Shown here: piece by piece, positions 38,094-47,407 of the stretch
Numbering within the stretch: position 1 is the stretch's first letter
Layout of the letters: every line of letters starts with the position of its first letter
Source of the DNA: Vandammella animalimorsus
GTDB taxonomy: Bacteria > Pseudomonadota > Gammaproteobacteria > Burkholderiales > Burkholderiaceae_C
Assembly (NCBI RefSeq): GCF_002285265.1
Contig: NZ_NSJB01000002.1
Span: 310,001-374,000 of the forward strand
Direction of reading: 5' to 3'
DNA: 64,000 nt
The notes under the pieces: generated by a model
What the model saw: only the letters and a program-made list of their open reading frames with translations
Told to the model about the DNA's origin: nothing
Databases searched by the model: none
Made by a program: the position numbers and the translations under genes

Positions 38094-39344
38094 ATGCAAT
38101 CGACGGGCCCACTGGGCGTTTTCTCTGAAGTTGGCAAGCTGCGCCGCGTCATGGTGTGCTCCCCAGGGCTGGCGCACACCCGCCTGACGCCGGACAACTG
38201 CGATGAGCTGCTGTTCGATGACGTGCTGTGGGTCAGCCAGGCCAAGCGCGACCACTTCGATTTCGTCACCAAGATGCGCGAGCATGGCGTGCAGGTGCTG
38301 GAGATGCACAACCTGCTGACCGAGGCCATCAGCCAGCCCGAGGCCCTGCGCTGGGTGCTCGATCGCAAGATCACGGCCAATACCGTGGGCGCCACCGTCA
38401 TGCACGAGCTGCGCGCCTGGCTGGAGGGGCTGGAGCCGCGCCGCCTGGCCGAGTTCCTGATCGGCGGCGTCAGCGTCAACGATTTGCCCAAGGAGTTCGA
38501 CCCCGACGGCATGGCCTTCATCAAGGCGGCCAAGGGGCATGGCGGCTTTGCCATTGCGCCGCTGCCCAACACCCAGTTCACCCGCGACACGAGCTGCTGG
38601 ATCTACGGCGGGGTGACGCTCAACCCCATGTACTGGCCCGCGCGCCAGCAGGAGACGCTGCTGGCCGCGGCCATCTACAAGTTCCATCCGATGTTTGCCG
38701 GCCAGGTCAAGGTCTGGTGGGGCGACCCGGATCAATCCTTTGGCAATGCCACGCTGGAGGGCGGCGATGTCTTTCCCATCGGCAAGGGCGTGGTGCTCAT
38801 CGGCATGGGCGAGCGCAGCTCCATCCAGGGCATTTCGCAAGTGGCGCGGCAGTTGTTCGAGCAGGGCGCGGCCGAGCGCGTCATCGTCGCCGCGCTGCCC
38901 AAGACGCGCTCGGCCATGCACCTGGACACGGTCTTCACCTTCTGCGATCGGGATCTGGTCAGCGCCTTCCCCGGCGTGGTGGATCGCATTGCCTCGTTCA
39001 GCCTGCGCCCCAGCGACAGCCACCCCAGCGGGCTGGAGGTGCGCCAGGAGCGCAAGCCCTTCGTGGACGTGGTGGCCCAGGCGCTGGGCCTGAAGAAGCT
39101 GCGGGTCGTGCACACCGGCGGCGACGACTACGCGGCCGAGCGCGAGCAATGGGACGATGGCAACAACGTCATCGCGCTGGAGCCCGGCGTGGTCGTGGGC
39201 TACGACCGCAACACCTACACCAACACCTTGCTGCGCAAGGCCGGGGTGGAGGTCATCACCATCAGCTCGGCCGAGCTGGGCCGCGGCCGTGGCGGCGGGC
39301 GCTGCATGACCTGCCCCATCGTGCGCGACGCCGTGGACTACTGA
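38094..39344 (+). CDS. arcA: Arginine deiminase
   Basis: This 416-residue cytosolic enzyme hydrolyses arginine to citrulline and ammonia. Motifs are '[18 protein letters not shown]', 'FDDVLWV', '[15 protein letters not shown]' (substrate Asp region), '[23 protein letters not shown]' (in pieces) and the C-terminal 'GGRCMTCPI' with the nucleophile Cys404. A GGGAGA ribosome site precedes the start. It lies 114 bases after arcD. Confidence 0.97.
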   Translation: MQSTGPLGVFSEVGKLRRVMVCSPGLAHTRLTPDNCDELLFDDVLWVSQAKRDHFDFVTKMREHGVQVLEMHNLLTEAISQPEALRWVLDRKITANTVGATVMHELRAWLEGLEPRRLAEFLIGGVSVNDLPKEFDPDGMAFIKAAKGHGGFAIAPLPNTQFTRDTSCWIYGGVTLNPMYWPARQQETLLAAAIYKFHPMFAGQVKVWWGDPDQSFGNATLEGGDVFPIGKGVVLIGMGERSSIQGISQVARQLFEQGAAERVIVAALPKTRSAMHLDTVFTFCDRDLVSAFPGVVDRIASFSLRPSDSHPSGLEVRQERKPFVDVVAQALGLKKLRVVHTGGDDYAAEREQWDDGNNVIALEPGVVVGYDRNTYTNTLLRKAGVEVITISSAELGRGRGGGRCMTCPIVRDAVDY

Positions 39345-39368
39345 GCCGCCCGAAGAAAGGACTGCACG

Positions 39369-40379
39369 ATGGCCTACAACCTGCACAACCGCCACCTGCT
39401 CAGCCTGCTGCACCACAGCGCAGTGGATTTGCGCTACCTGCTGGATCTGGCCCGCGACCTCAAGCGGGCCAAGTACAGCGGCACGGAGATGCAGCACCTG
39501 CGCGGCAAGAACATCGCGCTGATCTTCGAGAAAACCTCCACCCGCACCCGCTGCGCCTTCGAGGTCGCCGCCTACGACCAGGGCGCCAACGTCACCTACA
39601 TCGACCCCAGCTCCTCGCAGATCGGCCACAAGGAGACCATGAAGGACACGGCCCGCGTGCTCGGGCGCATGTACGACGGCATCGAGTACCGCGGCTTTCA
39701 CCAGGAAGTCGTGCAGGAGCTGGCCCAATACGCCGGCGTGCCCATCTTCAACGGCCTGACCGACGAATACCACCCCACGCAGATGCTGGCCGACGTGCTG
39801 ACCATGCGCGAGCACAGCGACAAGCCGCTGCACGCCATCAGCTACGCCTACCTGGGCGATGCGCGCAACAACATGGGCAACTCGCTGCTGCTGGTGGGCG
39901 CCAAGCTGGGCATGGACGTGCGCATTGCCGCGCCCAAGGCCCTGCAGCCCAGCCAGGAGCTGGTCGAGCAATGCCGCGCCTTTGCCGCCGAAAGCGGCGC
40001 GCGCCTGCTGCTGACCGAAGACCCGCGCCAGGCCGTGCAGGGCGTGGACTTCATCCACACCGACGTGTGGGTCTCCATGGGCGAGCCCATCGAAGCCTGG
40101 AACGAGCGCATCGAGCTGCTGCTGCCCTACCAGGTCAACCTGGAGATGATCAAGGCCAGCGGCAACCCGCGCGTCAAATTCATGCACTGCCTGCCCGCCT
40201 TCCACAACAGCGACACCAAAGTGGGCCAGCAAATCGCCGCGCAATACCCCAACCTGGCCAACGGCATCGAGGTCACCGAGGAGGTCTTCGAATCGCCCTA
40301 CAACATCGCTTTCGACCAGGCCGAAAACCGCATGCACACCATCAAGGCCGTGCTGGTGGCGGCCCTGGGCGGCCTGTGA
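39369..40379 (+). CDS. arcB: Ornithine carbamoyltransferase, catabolic
   Basis: This 336-residue enzyme of the arginine deiminase route splits citrulline with phosphate into ornithine and carbamoyl phosphate. The carbamoyl-phosphate site is 'EKTSTRTRC' (residues 54-62), and the ornithine site shows '[10 protein letters not shown]' and 'DVWVSMGEP'. Length and the arc context point to the catabolic paralogue rather than ArgF. It begins 24 bases after arcA. Confidence 0.96.
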   Translation: MAYNLHNRHLLSLLHHSAVDLRYLLDLARDLKRAKYSGTEMQHLRGKNIALIFEKTSTRTRCAFEVAAYDQGANVTYIDPSSSQIGHKETMKDTARVLGRMYDGIEYRGFHQEVVQELAQYAGVPIFNGLTDEYHPTQMLADVLTMREHSDKPLHAISYAYLGDARNNMGNSLLLVGAKLGMDVRIAAPKALQPSQELVEQCRAFAAESGARLLLTEDPRQAVQGVDFIHTDVWVSMGEPIEAWNERIELLLPYQVNLEMIKASGNPRVKFMHCLPAFHNSDTKVGQQIAAQYPNLANGIEVTEEVFESPYNIAFDQAENRMHTIKAVLVAALGGL

Positions 40380-40450
40380 CCTTCTGGTAAACAGGCCCGC
40401 GCGCAAGCCAGCGCACGGCACAGCACACAGCACAAAAGGAGACCCAGCCC

Positions 40451-41380
40451 ATGCGCATCGTCATCGCCCTGGGCGGCAACGCGCTGCTCCAGCGCGGCCA
40501 GCCCATGACCGCAGAAAACCAGCGCGAGAACGTGCGCCAGGCCGTGGCGCAAATCGCCAAAATCCACGCCGGCAATGAGCTCGTCATCGCCCACGGCAAC
40601 GGCCCGCAGGTGGGCTTGTTGGCCCTTCAGGGCGCCGCCTACACCGAGGTGGACGCCTACCCGCTGGACGTGCTGGGCGCCCAGACCGAAGGCATGATCG
40701 GCTACGTGATCGAACAGGAGCTGGGCAATCTGCTGCCCAAGCAGGTGCCGCTGGCCACCATCCTGACCCAGGTCGAGGTGGACCTGGCCGACCCGGCCTT
40801 CCAGCACCCCACCAAGCCCATCGGCCCCATCTACGAAGCGGCCCAGGCGCAGCAACTGGCGGCCGAAAAAGGCTGGCACATTGCGCCAGACGGCCCGCAT
40901 TACCGCCGCGTCGTGCCCAGCCCGCGCCCGCAGCGCATCTTTGAAATCCGCCCCGTGCAATGGCTGCTGCAACAGGGCACGGTGGTGATCTGCGCCGGCG
41001 GCGGCGGCATCCCCACCTGCTGCGACCAGCAAGGGCGCCTGCGCGGCGTCGAAGCCGTGATCGACAAGGACCTGTGCTCGGCCCTGCTGGCGCAGCAGCT
41101 GCAGGCCGAGCTGCTGGTCATCGCCACCGATGTGGATGCGGCCTATATCGACTGGGGCCAGCCCGGCAGCAAGGCCATCGCCCAGGCCCACCCCGAAGCG
41201 CTGCGCAAGCTGCCCTTCCCGGCTGGCTCCATGGGCCCGAAGATCGAGGCGGCCTGCGAATTTGCCGAGCACACCGGCCACGCCGCCGTCATCGGCGCGC
41301 TGCAGGACATCGAAGCCATCGTGCGCGGCCAGGCCGGCACCCGCGTCAGCACCGCCGCGTCCGGCATCCAGTACCGCTGA
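40451..41380 (+). CDS. arcC: Carbamate kinase
   Basis: This 309-residue amino-acid-kinase-family enzyme transfers phosphate from carbamoyl phosphate to ADP, so arginine breakdown yields ATP without oxygen. '[16 protein letters not shown]', '[15 protein letters not shown]', '[12 protein letters not shown]', '[11 protein letters not shown]', '[12 protein letters not shown]' and '[13 protein letters not shown]' are diagnostic. A GGAGA ribosome site is present. It closes the arcDABC operon. Confidence 0.97.
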   Translation: MRIVIALGGNALLQRGQPMTAENQRENVRQAVAQIAKIHAGNELVIAHGNGPQVGLLALQGAAYTEVDAYPLDVLGAQTEGMIGYVIEQELGNLLPKQVPLATILTQVEVDLADPAFQHPTKPIGPIYEAAQAQQLAAEKGWHIAPDGPHYRRVVPSPRPQRIFEIRPVQWLLQQGTVVICAGGGGIPTCCDQQGRLRGVEAVIDKDLCSALLAQQLQAELLVIATDVDAAYIDWGQPGSKAIAQAHPEALRKLPFPAGSMGPKIEAACEFAEHTGHAAVIGALQDIEAIVRGQAGTRVSTAASGIQYR

Positions 41381-41393
41381 GCGCCCGCCCCCA

Positions 41394-41420
41394 CATCAGG
41401 CGCATCAGGCGCATCAGGCG
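41394..41420. repeat. Three tandem copies of CATCAGGCG
   Basis: Exact triplication of a 9-base unit directly after arcC. No function is evident; short tandem repeats of this type can vary in number. Confidence 0.8.
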
Positions 41421-41439
41421 CAAGGCGGCGCGCGTCAAA

Positions 41440-41475
41440 CCCGCATGGCCCATGTCATGCCATGCGCCATGCGGG
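41440..41475. terminator. Hairpin between convergent arcC and aldA
   Basis: A perfect 10-bp stem (CCCGCATGGC with GCCATGCGGG) and a 16-base loop lie between two converging genes. Neither strand has a T-run after it, so it may be a weak or Rho-assisted terminator. Confidence 0.4.
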
Positions 41476-41497
41476 CTGGCTGGCAAAGACTGCGTCA

Positions 41498-42931
41498 TCA
41501 GCTTTGGCGCTGGATGTAGACGGTGTGCGTCTGCGTGTATTCGTACACGCCGTGCTTGCCGTCGGCGCCGCCGATGCCGGATTTTTTCACCCCGGCGTGA
41601 AAGCCTTGCATGGCCTCGAAGTTCTCGCGGTTGACGTAGGTCTCGCCAAACTCCAGCTCGGTGCTGGCGCGCAGCGCGGCGTCCAGGCTGCGGGTGTAGA
41701 TGGAGGAGGTCAGGCCGTAGGTGGTGTCGTTGGCCTTGTCGATGGCTTCGTCCAGCGAATCGACCACGGCCACAGGCACGACGGGGCCGAAGATTTCCTT
41801 TTGCATGATTTCCCAATCGTGCTGGCAGTTCACCAGCACGGTGGGCTGGAAGAAGAAGCCGCCATCGCGGTCGTCGGCCTGGCCGCCGGTGGCCACTTGC
41901 GCGCCGGCATCGACGGCGCGTTGCAGCATGGCGGCGACTTTGTCGCGCCCGGCCTGGTTGATGAGCGGGCCCATGTCCAGGGTTTCGTCCTGCAAGGGGT
42001 TGCCCCAGCGCGCGGCGGCAACCTGGGCGACGAGCTTTTCCGTAAAGGCTTCGGCCACGCTGCGCTGCACGTAGACGCGCTCGGCGCAGTTGCAGACCTG
42101 GCCGGTGTTGATGACGCGCGAGGCGGCGATGGCGCGGGCGGCCAGGTCCAGGTCGGCATCTTCCAGCACGATGGCCGGGGCCTTGCCGCCCAGCTCCAAA
42201 TTGAGCTTGGTGATGTTGGGCGCAGCGGCGGCCATGATGGCCGAGCCGGTGTCCACGCTGCCGGTGAAGCTGATCATGTCCACGCCCGCATGGCCCGCCA
42301 GCACGCGCCCGGCATTGCCGCCGCGGCCATAGATCTGGTTGTAAACGCCTGCGGGCAAATCCACTTGCGAGAGGATGTCGGCAAAGATGGCGGCGTTGTT
42401 GGGCGTTTCCTCGCTGGGCTTGATGACGATGGTGTTGCCCGTCAGCAAGGCCGGGCCCATCTTGCGGGCGATGAGGAAGAAGGGGAAGTTCCACGGCAGG
42501 ATGCCGCCGACCACGCCAATGGCCTGGCGCATCAGCATGATGGTTTCGCCCGGGCGGTCGCTGGGGATGATTTCGCCTTCGATGCGGCGCGCCCATTCGG
42601 CCATGTAGTCCAGGTAATCGGCGGTGAATTGCGCCTCCACGCGCGCCAGCGGCAACACCTTGCCCTGTTCTTCGGAAAGCGTGCGGGCGATTTCCTCGGC
42701 GCGGGCGCGGATGCCGGCGGCGATCTTGCGCAGATAGCCCGCGCGCTCGATGGCGGGGCGGCGCGCCCAGGCGCGTTGCGCAGCGCGCGCGGCGGCGATG
42801 GCTTCATCGACTTGCGCGGCGGGTGTGTCGGGGATGGAAGAAATCGTCTGGCGGTTGGACGGGTTGATGACGGCGATTTCATCGGCCTGGCCAGCGGCGA
42901 CGAAGCGGCCGTTGATGTAGTTTTGATGCAT
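41498..42931 (-). CDS. aldA: Aldehyde dehydrogenase (lactaldehyde/glycolaldehyde type)
   Basis: This 477-residue NAD-dependent aldehyde dehydrogenase is close to E. coli AldA, which oxidises lactaldehyde and glycolaldehyde. The cofactor region shows 'GILPWNFPFFLIARKMGPALLTGNT' (in pieces), 'FTGSVDTG', the general base Glu is in 'LELGGKAP', and the nucleophile is in 'VINTGQVCNCAERVYV'. The ending 'YVNRENFEAMQGFHAG' and 'KSGIGGADGKHG' are AldA-specific. The ATG at 42931 ('MHQNYINGRF') is the normal start. It stands alone on its strand; no fucose/rhamnose genes are near, so the physiological aldehyde is open. Confidence 0.92.
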   Translation of the reverse strand: MHQNYINGRFVAAGQADEIAVINPSNRQTISSIPDTPAAQVDEAIAAARAAQRAWARRPAIERAGYLRKIAAGIRARAEEIARTLSEEQGKVLPLARVEAQFTADYLDYMAEWARRIEGEIIPSDRPGETIMLMRQAIGVVGGILPWNFPFFLIARKMGPALLTGNTIVIKPSEETPNNAAIFADILSQVDLPAGVYNQIYGRGGNAGRVLAGHAGVDMISFTGSVDTGSAIMAAAAPNITKLNLELGGKAPAIVLEDADLDLAARAIAASRVINTGQVCNCAERVYVQRSVAEAFTEKLVAQVAAARWGNPLQDETLDMGPLINQAGRDKVAAMLQRAVDAGAQVATGGQADDRDGGFFFQPTVLVNCQHDWEIMQKEIFGPVVPVAVVDSLDEAIDKANDTTYGLTSSIYTRSLDAALRASTELEFGETYVNRENFEAMQGFHAGVKKSGIGGADGKHGVYEYTQTHTVYIQRQS

Positions 42932-43093
42932 GGTGTCTCCTTGGGTGCTGGGGAAAAGCTCTGCGCCGCGCGCCAACGTGGGCGCCATGCGCCGCAAACC
43001 GGCGATTGTGCGGCAGCCGCAGCCGCCCAAGACGCATCCGGCCTTGGTGTTTCCCCGGCCCACGCGGGCGCAGCGGCCCACCCCATTTGCCGC

Positions 43094-45352
43094 CTACCAC
43101 TGGTAGCGCAGGCTGGCCTGGGCGCTGCGGCCCTGGCTCCAGTAGCAGACGGTGGGGCCGTAGCAGCTGGCCACGTGGGCGCGGTTGGCCAGGTTTTTCA
43201 CGCTGAGCGCGAAGTGGTAGCCCGCGAGCGCGGCGTGGGCCTGGCCCAGGTCGTAGTCCAGCCCGGCGTCCAGCAGGGTGTGGGCGGGGATGTGCTGGCC
43301 GGGCCGCCCGTGCCAGGCGCGCTGGCCGGTGTGGCGCGCGCCGCCGTACAGCGTCAGCCCGGCCAGCGGGCCTTGGGCGATGCGCCAGTCCAGCCACAGC
43401 GCGGCCTGGTGGCGGGGCACGTCGGGCACGGCGCTGCCGGCTTCGCCGGGGATGTGCGAATGGGTGATGCGGGCATGGGTGTAGGCGTAAGAGGCGTTCA
43501 GGTGCATTTGCTTACCGAGCTGGGCGCGCGCCTCCAGCTCCAGTCCGCGCGTGCTGCTGCGGCCTTGCTGTACCTGGCAGGCGCGGTCGCAGATGGGGGA
43601 TTCGGCCGGGTCGGGGTCGCGCGTGAGCGCCTTGTGCTGGCGCAGCGCGAACAGGCTGGCCGAGACGGTGAGGTTGCGATCCTCGGGCTGGTAGCGCAGG
43701 CCCAGCTCCCATTGCTGCGAGCGGCTGGGCTGGAACAGGCGGCCGTGCCGGTCTTGCCCGGCCACGGGCTCGAAGCCTTGGGCGTAGGCGAGGTAGGGCG
43801 CCCAACCATTGCCCATGAGCCAGTTCAGCCCTAGGCGGCCGGTGGTGGCGCGGTAGTGGGATGAAGGGGCGCCGGATTGCCCCAGCCGCAGCCGGTCGTG
43901 CCGCAGGCCGAGGGTGGCGACCCATTGGCCCATATGCATCTGGTCTTGCAGATAGACGCCGCTCTGGCTGGCGGTGGGCTGGGTGGCGTAGCGTCGTGTG
44001 GGCAGTTGCCAGGGCTGGCCATAAATGGGCTGGAACAAATCCAGCGGGGCGGCGCGCCCGCCGGAGAGGCGCTCGAAGTCGCTGCGCTCGCGCCGCGTGT
44101 CCCATCCCAGCAGAAGCTGGTGGCGCACCGGGCCCCAGTCGAAGCGGCCGGAGAGCTGGGTGTCGCTGGTCAGGGCGCGCGTGTCCTCGCGGGTCTGGCC
44201 CACGCTGCGGCCCACGTGGCGCAGGTCGGCGTGGATGCCGCCAAAGTCCTGGTTGACCGAGCGCATGTGGTTGTCGGTGCGGGCGTGGCGCAGGCGGTGG
44301 CGCAGCGCCCAGCGCTCGCTCAGGCGCGTGTGCAGCACGTAGCCCAGGTGGCGGGTGCGGCCGCTGAAGTGGTCGTAATCGGGCTCGCCCAGAAAGCGCC
44401 CCAGCGGGATGCGGCCGTGCGGATTGGGCCAGACGGTGCCCTCGGGCGGCAGCCAGGCCGGGCCGGCGCCGCCGCCGGGCGCGTCGGCGTGGCGCAGCAT
44501 GGCGTGCAGGGTGAAGCGGGTGCGCCCGCCGGGGCCGTCCGGGCGCAGCGTGAGGCTGGGCACCAGCGCCCAGCGCCGCTCGCGCACGTGCTCCATCTGG
44601 TTGCCATCGCGGCTGCCCAGGCCGGCCAGGCGCCACAGCCAGCGCCCATCGCCCCACTGGCCGCCCACGTCCAGCCGCGCCTGGCGCAGGCCGTGGCTGC
44701 CCGCGTCCAGGGCGATTTGGCGGCGCTGGCGCGCGTCGGGCAGCTTGCTGTACATGGCCAGCAGGCCGGTGGGCACGTTGGCGCCGTAGAGCACGGAAGA
44801 CGGCCCCTTGAGCACCTCCACCCGCTCCAGCAGCCAGGCGTCGATGCGCGAATCGCCATAGCCCAGGCCGTAGGGCAGGCGCATGCCGTCCAGGTATTTG
44901 TAGGGGATGTGGCCACGGATCATCACCCAGTCGGCGCGCACGTCGCCATCGCCGTACTGGGCCAGAAAGCCGGGCGTGTAGCGCAGGCTCTCCAGCAGCG
45001 AATGGCTGCCCTGGGCCTGCATCAGCGCGCTGTTGACGGTGCTGACGGCCTGCGGCGTCTCCAGCAGCGGCGCGGCCTGCTTCAGGCCGCTGGCATTGAT
45101 GTCCTGAAAGTCCAGCCAATCGCCCTGCGGGGCGGCGAAGACCTCGACCGTGGGCAGCTCGGGCGCGGCGCTGGAGGAGGGGGCAGCCTGCGCTGCTGCG
45201 GTTTTCGCTGTGGCATTGGGGGCCGGGCGATCAGAAGCCGCCGGGGCGGTGGCTTGCGCTTGCGCTGCCGTGTGCGCGGCGGCCAGCAGGCACAGCCATG
45301 CCAACCGCGCGCCTAAGGTGCGGGCCGCTGTGCCGCGATGAGCCTGGTTCAT
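43094..45352 (-). CDS. TonB-dependent siderophore receptor
   Basis: This 752-residue outer-membrane receptor has a signal peptide ending near 'AHTAAQAQ'. 'ELPTVEVFA' is the TonB-box region. The plug shows 'LLETPQAVSTVNSALMQAQGS', 'ESLRYTPGFLAQYG' and 'VEVLKGPSSVLYGANVPTGLLAMYSK' (in pieces). The barrel ends 'QASLRYQW'. Paired cysteines 'CDRAC' and 'CYGPTVC' resemble those in the receptor at 33088, suggesting common ancestry. GGAG lies about 9 bases before the ATG at 45352; an upstream in-frame start at 45391 lies inside the Fur-like site. It is divergent from an AraC regulator, the usual genetic signature of siderophore-inducible uptake. Confidence 0.93.
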   Translation of the reverse strand: MNQAHRGTAARTLGARLAWLCLLAAAHTAAQAQATAPAASDRPAPNATAKTAAAQAAPSSSAAPELPTVEVFAAPQGDWLDFQDINASGLKQAAPLLETPQAVSTVNSALMQAQGSHSLLESLRYTPGFLAQYGDGDVRADWVMIRGHIPYKYLDGMRLPYGLGYGDSRIDAWLLERVEVLKGPSSVLYGANVPTGLLAMYSKLPDARQRRQIALDAGSHGLRQARLDVGGQWGDGRWLWRLAGLGSRDGNQMEHVRERRWALVPSLTLRPDGPGGRTRFTLHAMLRHADAPGGGAGPAWLPPEGTVWPNPHGRIPLGRFLGEPDYDHFSGRTRHLGYVLHTRLSERWALRHRLRHARTDNHMRSVNQDFGGIHADLRHVGRSVGQTREDTRALTSDTQLSGRFDWGPVRHQLLLGWDTRRERSDFERLSGGRAAPLDLFQPIYGQPWQLPTRRYATQPTASQSGVYLQDQMHMGQWVATLGLRHDRLRLGQSGAPSSHYRATTGRLGLNWLMGNGWAPYLAYAQGFEPVAGQDRHGRLFQPSRSQQWELGLRYQPEDRNLTVSASLFALRQHKALTRDPDPAESPICDRACQVQQGRSSTRGLELEARAQLGKQMHLNASYAYTHARITHSHIPGEAGSAVPDVPRHQAALWLDWRIAQGPLAGLTLYGGARHTGQRAWHGRPGQHIPAHTLLDAGLDYDLGQAHAALAGYHFALSVKNLANRAHVASCYGPTVCYWSQGRSAQASLRYQW

Positions 45353-45375
45353 GGAAATGCGCTCCTTTGGAATGT

Positions 45376-45393
45376 GAATGAAAATGCGCATTC
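45376..45393. promoter_or_regulatory. Fur-like inverted repeat between receptor and AraC gene
   Basis: GAATG-N8-CATTC with an inner AATGCGCATT palindrome lies 24 bases upstream of the receptor start, in a receptor/AraC divergent region. It resembles overlapping Fur hexamers but is weaker than the site at 32884-32902; it could also be an AraC-type site. Confidence 0.45.
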
Positions 45394-45476
45394 TTTTTAC
45401 GAATGGTGAAAGCGGCTACCGCGCCGAGGGCAAGGCATGCGGCGCGCGCGTCAATCCCCAGGCCCAGACGTTTCCC

Positions 45477-46304
45477 ATGACCAGTTTTCACTGCATCCAG
45501 GCCCACAGCGGCGGCCGCCAGGCGGGCGAGCTGAGCCTGCACACGCACGAGGAAGGGCTGCTGTTCATGCTCACCGGCGGGCTGATCCACGTCGAAACCG
45601 AGCGCCAAGCCTGGTGCGCCAGCCCCGGCCACCTGGGCTGGATCGCCCCCGGCGTGCCGCACCGCGCGCAGTGGCACGGCGTGGCGGGCGGCATCTTTTT
45701 GTACCTGCACCCGCGCCACTGCGCCCCCTTGCCCGCCGAAGGCGCTACCGTGCGGCTGACGCCGCTGGCCGAGGCGCTGATGCGCCGCCTGCTGGCGCTG
45801 CGCCGGGGTTGCGCGGCGGCGGATTGGGCCCCGGATTCCGCCTCAGATGCAACCCTTGAAGCCGTGCCCGGGCAGGATGCCACCGGCGGCGCGCGCATCG
45901 CCGCCCTCATCGAGCTGCTGCTGGGCGAGCTGCAAGACGGCCTGCCCGCCGCCTTGCCCGGCCTGCCGCTGCCGCGCTCGGCCGCCTTGCAGGCATTGGC
46001 GCAGGCCTTTCTGGCCGCGCCCGACAGCGCGGACGATCTGCCGCAATGGGCGCGACGCGCCCGGATGTCGGCCAGCACCTTGCAGCGCCGCTTCAAGGCC
46101 GAAACCGGCCTGAGCCCCAGCCACTGGCGCCAGCGCGCCCGCCTGATGCGCGCGCAGGAGCTGCTGGCCGGCGGCGCCAGCGTCACGGCGGCGGCCATGC
46201 ACGTGGGCTACGGCAACGTCAGCGCCTTCATCGAAGCCTTCGCCCGCCACTTCGGCGCCACGCCCGGCCAGTACCTGCAAGCCGGCGCAGCAGCTGCCGA
46301 GTAA
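45477..46304 (+). CDS. AraC-family regulator of iron uptake (inferred)
   Basis: This 275-residue regulator has an N-terminal cupin-like sensor ('HTHEEGLLFMLTGGLIHVETE', in pieces, and 'GHLGWIAPGVPHRAQWHG') and a C-terminal double helix-turn-helix ('WARRARMSASTLQRRFKAETGLSPSHWRQRARLMRAQELL' and 'AAAMHVGYGNVSAFIEAFARHFGATPGQYL', in pieces). The ATG at 45477 starts the cupin; a longer frame to 45378 would overlap the Fur-like site. Divergent orientation from the receptor suggests it activates that gene, perhaps in response to the siderophore. Ligand unknown. Confidence 0.9.
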   Translation: MTSFHCIQAHSGGRQAGELSLHTHEEGLLFMLTGGLIHVETERQAWCASPGHLGWIAPGVPHRAQWHGVAGGIFLYLHPRHCAPLPAEGATVRLTPLAEALMRRLLALRRGCAAADWAPDSASDATLEAVPGQDATGGARIAALIELLLGELQDGLPAALPGLPLPRSAALQALAQAFLAAPDSADDLPQWARRARMSASTLQRRFKAETGLSPSHWRQRARLMRAQELLAGGASVTAAAMHVGYGNVSAFIEAFARHFGATPGQYLQAGAAAAE

Positions 46305-46360
46305 CAAAGCGATGGTTCAGAGCGCAACAAGGGCTTGTGCGCAGCCAATGGAAGCGGCTG

Positions 46361-46530
46361 GCGCAGGTTTTGGGAGAACAGAGCGCAAAGAACGGGGAGA
46401 GAACGGCCTGGATGTGCGGCCCATGCGCATAGGCTCCGGCTCGCGCAAAACGGCCCGCAAGCCCGCGCTGTGTGCGAAGCGCGCAAAGAAAAACGCCCAG
46501 CCGGAACGGTTGGGCGTTTGTGTTTGGTGG
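46361..46530. repeat. Long direct repeat, copy 1 (far end of tRNA-Phe island)
   Basis: About 170 bases here are clearly homologous to 51070-51245: shared blocks include CAAAGAACGGGGAGAG, GTGTGCGAAGCGCGCAAAGA and the terminator hairpin AAACGCCCA...TTGGGCGTTT (46491-46518), then GTGTTTGGTGG. Similarity stops immediately after TGGTGG, which in copy 2 is the 3' end of tRNA-Phe. This copy has no tRNA body next to it. Confidence 0.85.
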
Positions 46531-47077
46531 TGTAGTTCCCTACAAGAGCAGGCCTTTCTGCCGCAAGGGCGCTGCCATCGTCGGCGCAGCTCTACGTTGA
46601 TCGCGCATCCAAGGGCAAATGCGGCACTACCGCGCATTTGCTCGCTGCCGTAGGTACCACACGGTCGGTGGCTCAATCCCGGCCCGAGAGTCGAACAGGC
46701 GCGCCATCGCACCATGAAGGAACGGAAGTTGGCGCCGAAATGACGCATGCCATTCGCCACATGGCTAGAGCGTGTTTCCGTTTGATCGCCAAAATATTTC
46801 ATTAAACGAATAAACGGAACACACTTCCACCCATGCTTGCCGACACCCACACCCGGCGCGTCCAATCCTTACTTTTAATCATTTGGCCATTTTGGCGGAC
46901 ATCAGCCGGAGTGGGTGGCCAGCCTGATTGCGGAGTTTCGATGCAGTTACTGGTAGCTATTTGCCCTTCGAAACAGCGGGCAGGATAGCAATACTCGGCA
47001 GGCAATGCACTTGCATTGACGAAGTAAGGCAACTGCATTACCATGCAAGGCGTCCACCTCTTTGACCGGAGAGCGCT
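46531..47077. other. Gene-free stretch at island left end
   Basis: Together with 46305-46530 this gives about 770 bases without a convincing gene. It contains the direct repeat copy 1, a GC-rich part with only meaningless frames, the inverted repeat at 46768-46824, and an AT-richer lead-in to prlF with its promoter presumably in 46950-47070. Confidence 0.5.
46768..46824. repeat. Inverted repeat sharing its edge with the radC element
   Basis: GTGTTTCCGTTT (46772-46783) pairs with AAACGGAACAC (46812-46822) with one bulged base. The left edge reads TAGAGCGTGT, the same ten bases that begin the inverted-repeat element at 18841. The right edge does not mirror it, so it may be a decayed relative or coincidence. 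Confidence 0.45.
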
Positions 47078-47407
47078 ATGCCCGCTACCCTGGAAGTCCA
47101 ATCCACGTTGACCGACCGCTACCAGACCACGGTGCCGGAAACCGTGCGTCGTGCCCTCAAGCTCGGCAAGCGCGACAAGATCCAATACGCCATCCGCCCC
47201 AGCGGAGAGGTGGTGCTGACCCGCGCCGAGACGTCCGAGGGAGACGACCCGGTGCTCGGACAGTTTCTGGACTTCCTGGCCCAGGACATTGCCAACCATC
47301 CCGAGCGCCTGCAATTTGTGGAGGCCTGCCTCGTCCAGCATTTGCAGTCCCTGGTCGGCGGCGTCGAAGTCGATCTCGATGCTGTCCTGTCAGCAGACGA
47401 TGAATGA
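47078..47407 (+). CDS. prlF: Antitoxin PrlF (SohA)
   Basis: This 109-residue antitoxin has an AbrB/SpoVT-like N-terminal DNA-binding fold ('TLTDRYQTTVPETVRRALKLGKRDKI', in pieces; 'YAIRPSGEVVLTRAE') and a C-terminal toxin-binding part ('FLDFLAQDIANHPERLQF', 'VDLDAVLSADDE'). The layout matches E. coli PrlF. It neutralises YhaV and normally represses its own promoter. It overlaps yhaV by ATGA. Confidence 0.93.
   Translation: MPATLEVQSTLTDRYQTTVPETVRRALKLGKRDKIQYAIRPSGEVVLTRAETSEGDDPVLGQFLDFLAQDIANHPERLQFVEACLVQHLQSLVGGVEVDLDAVLSADDE

Noticed and set aside
41394-41420. CRISPR-like repeats after arcC
   Set aside because: Three adjacent 9-base units with no spacers; a simple tandem repeat.
46533-46620. 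A tRNA remnant next to direct repeat copy 1
   Set aside because: Only the terminal TGGTGG is shared with tRNA-Phe; no T-arm, anticodon arm or acceptor pairing could be built.
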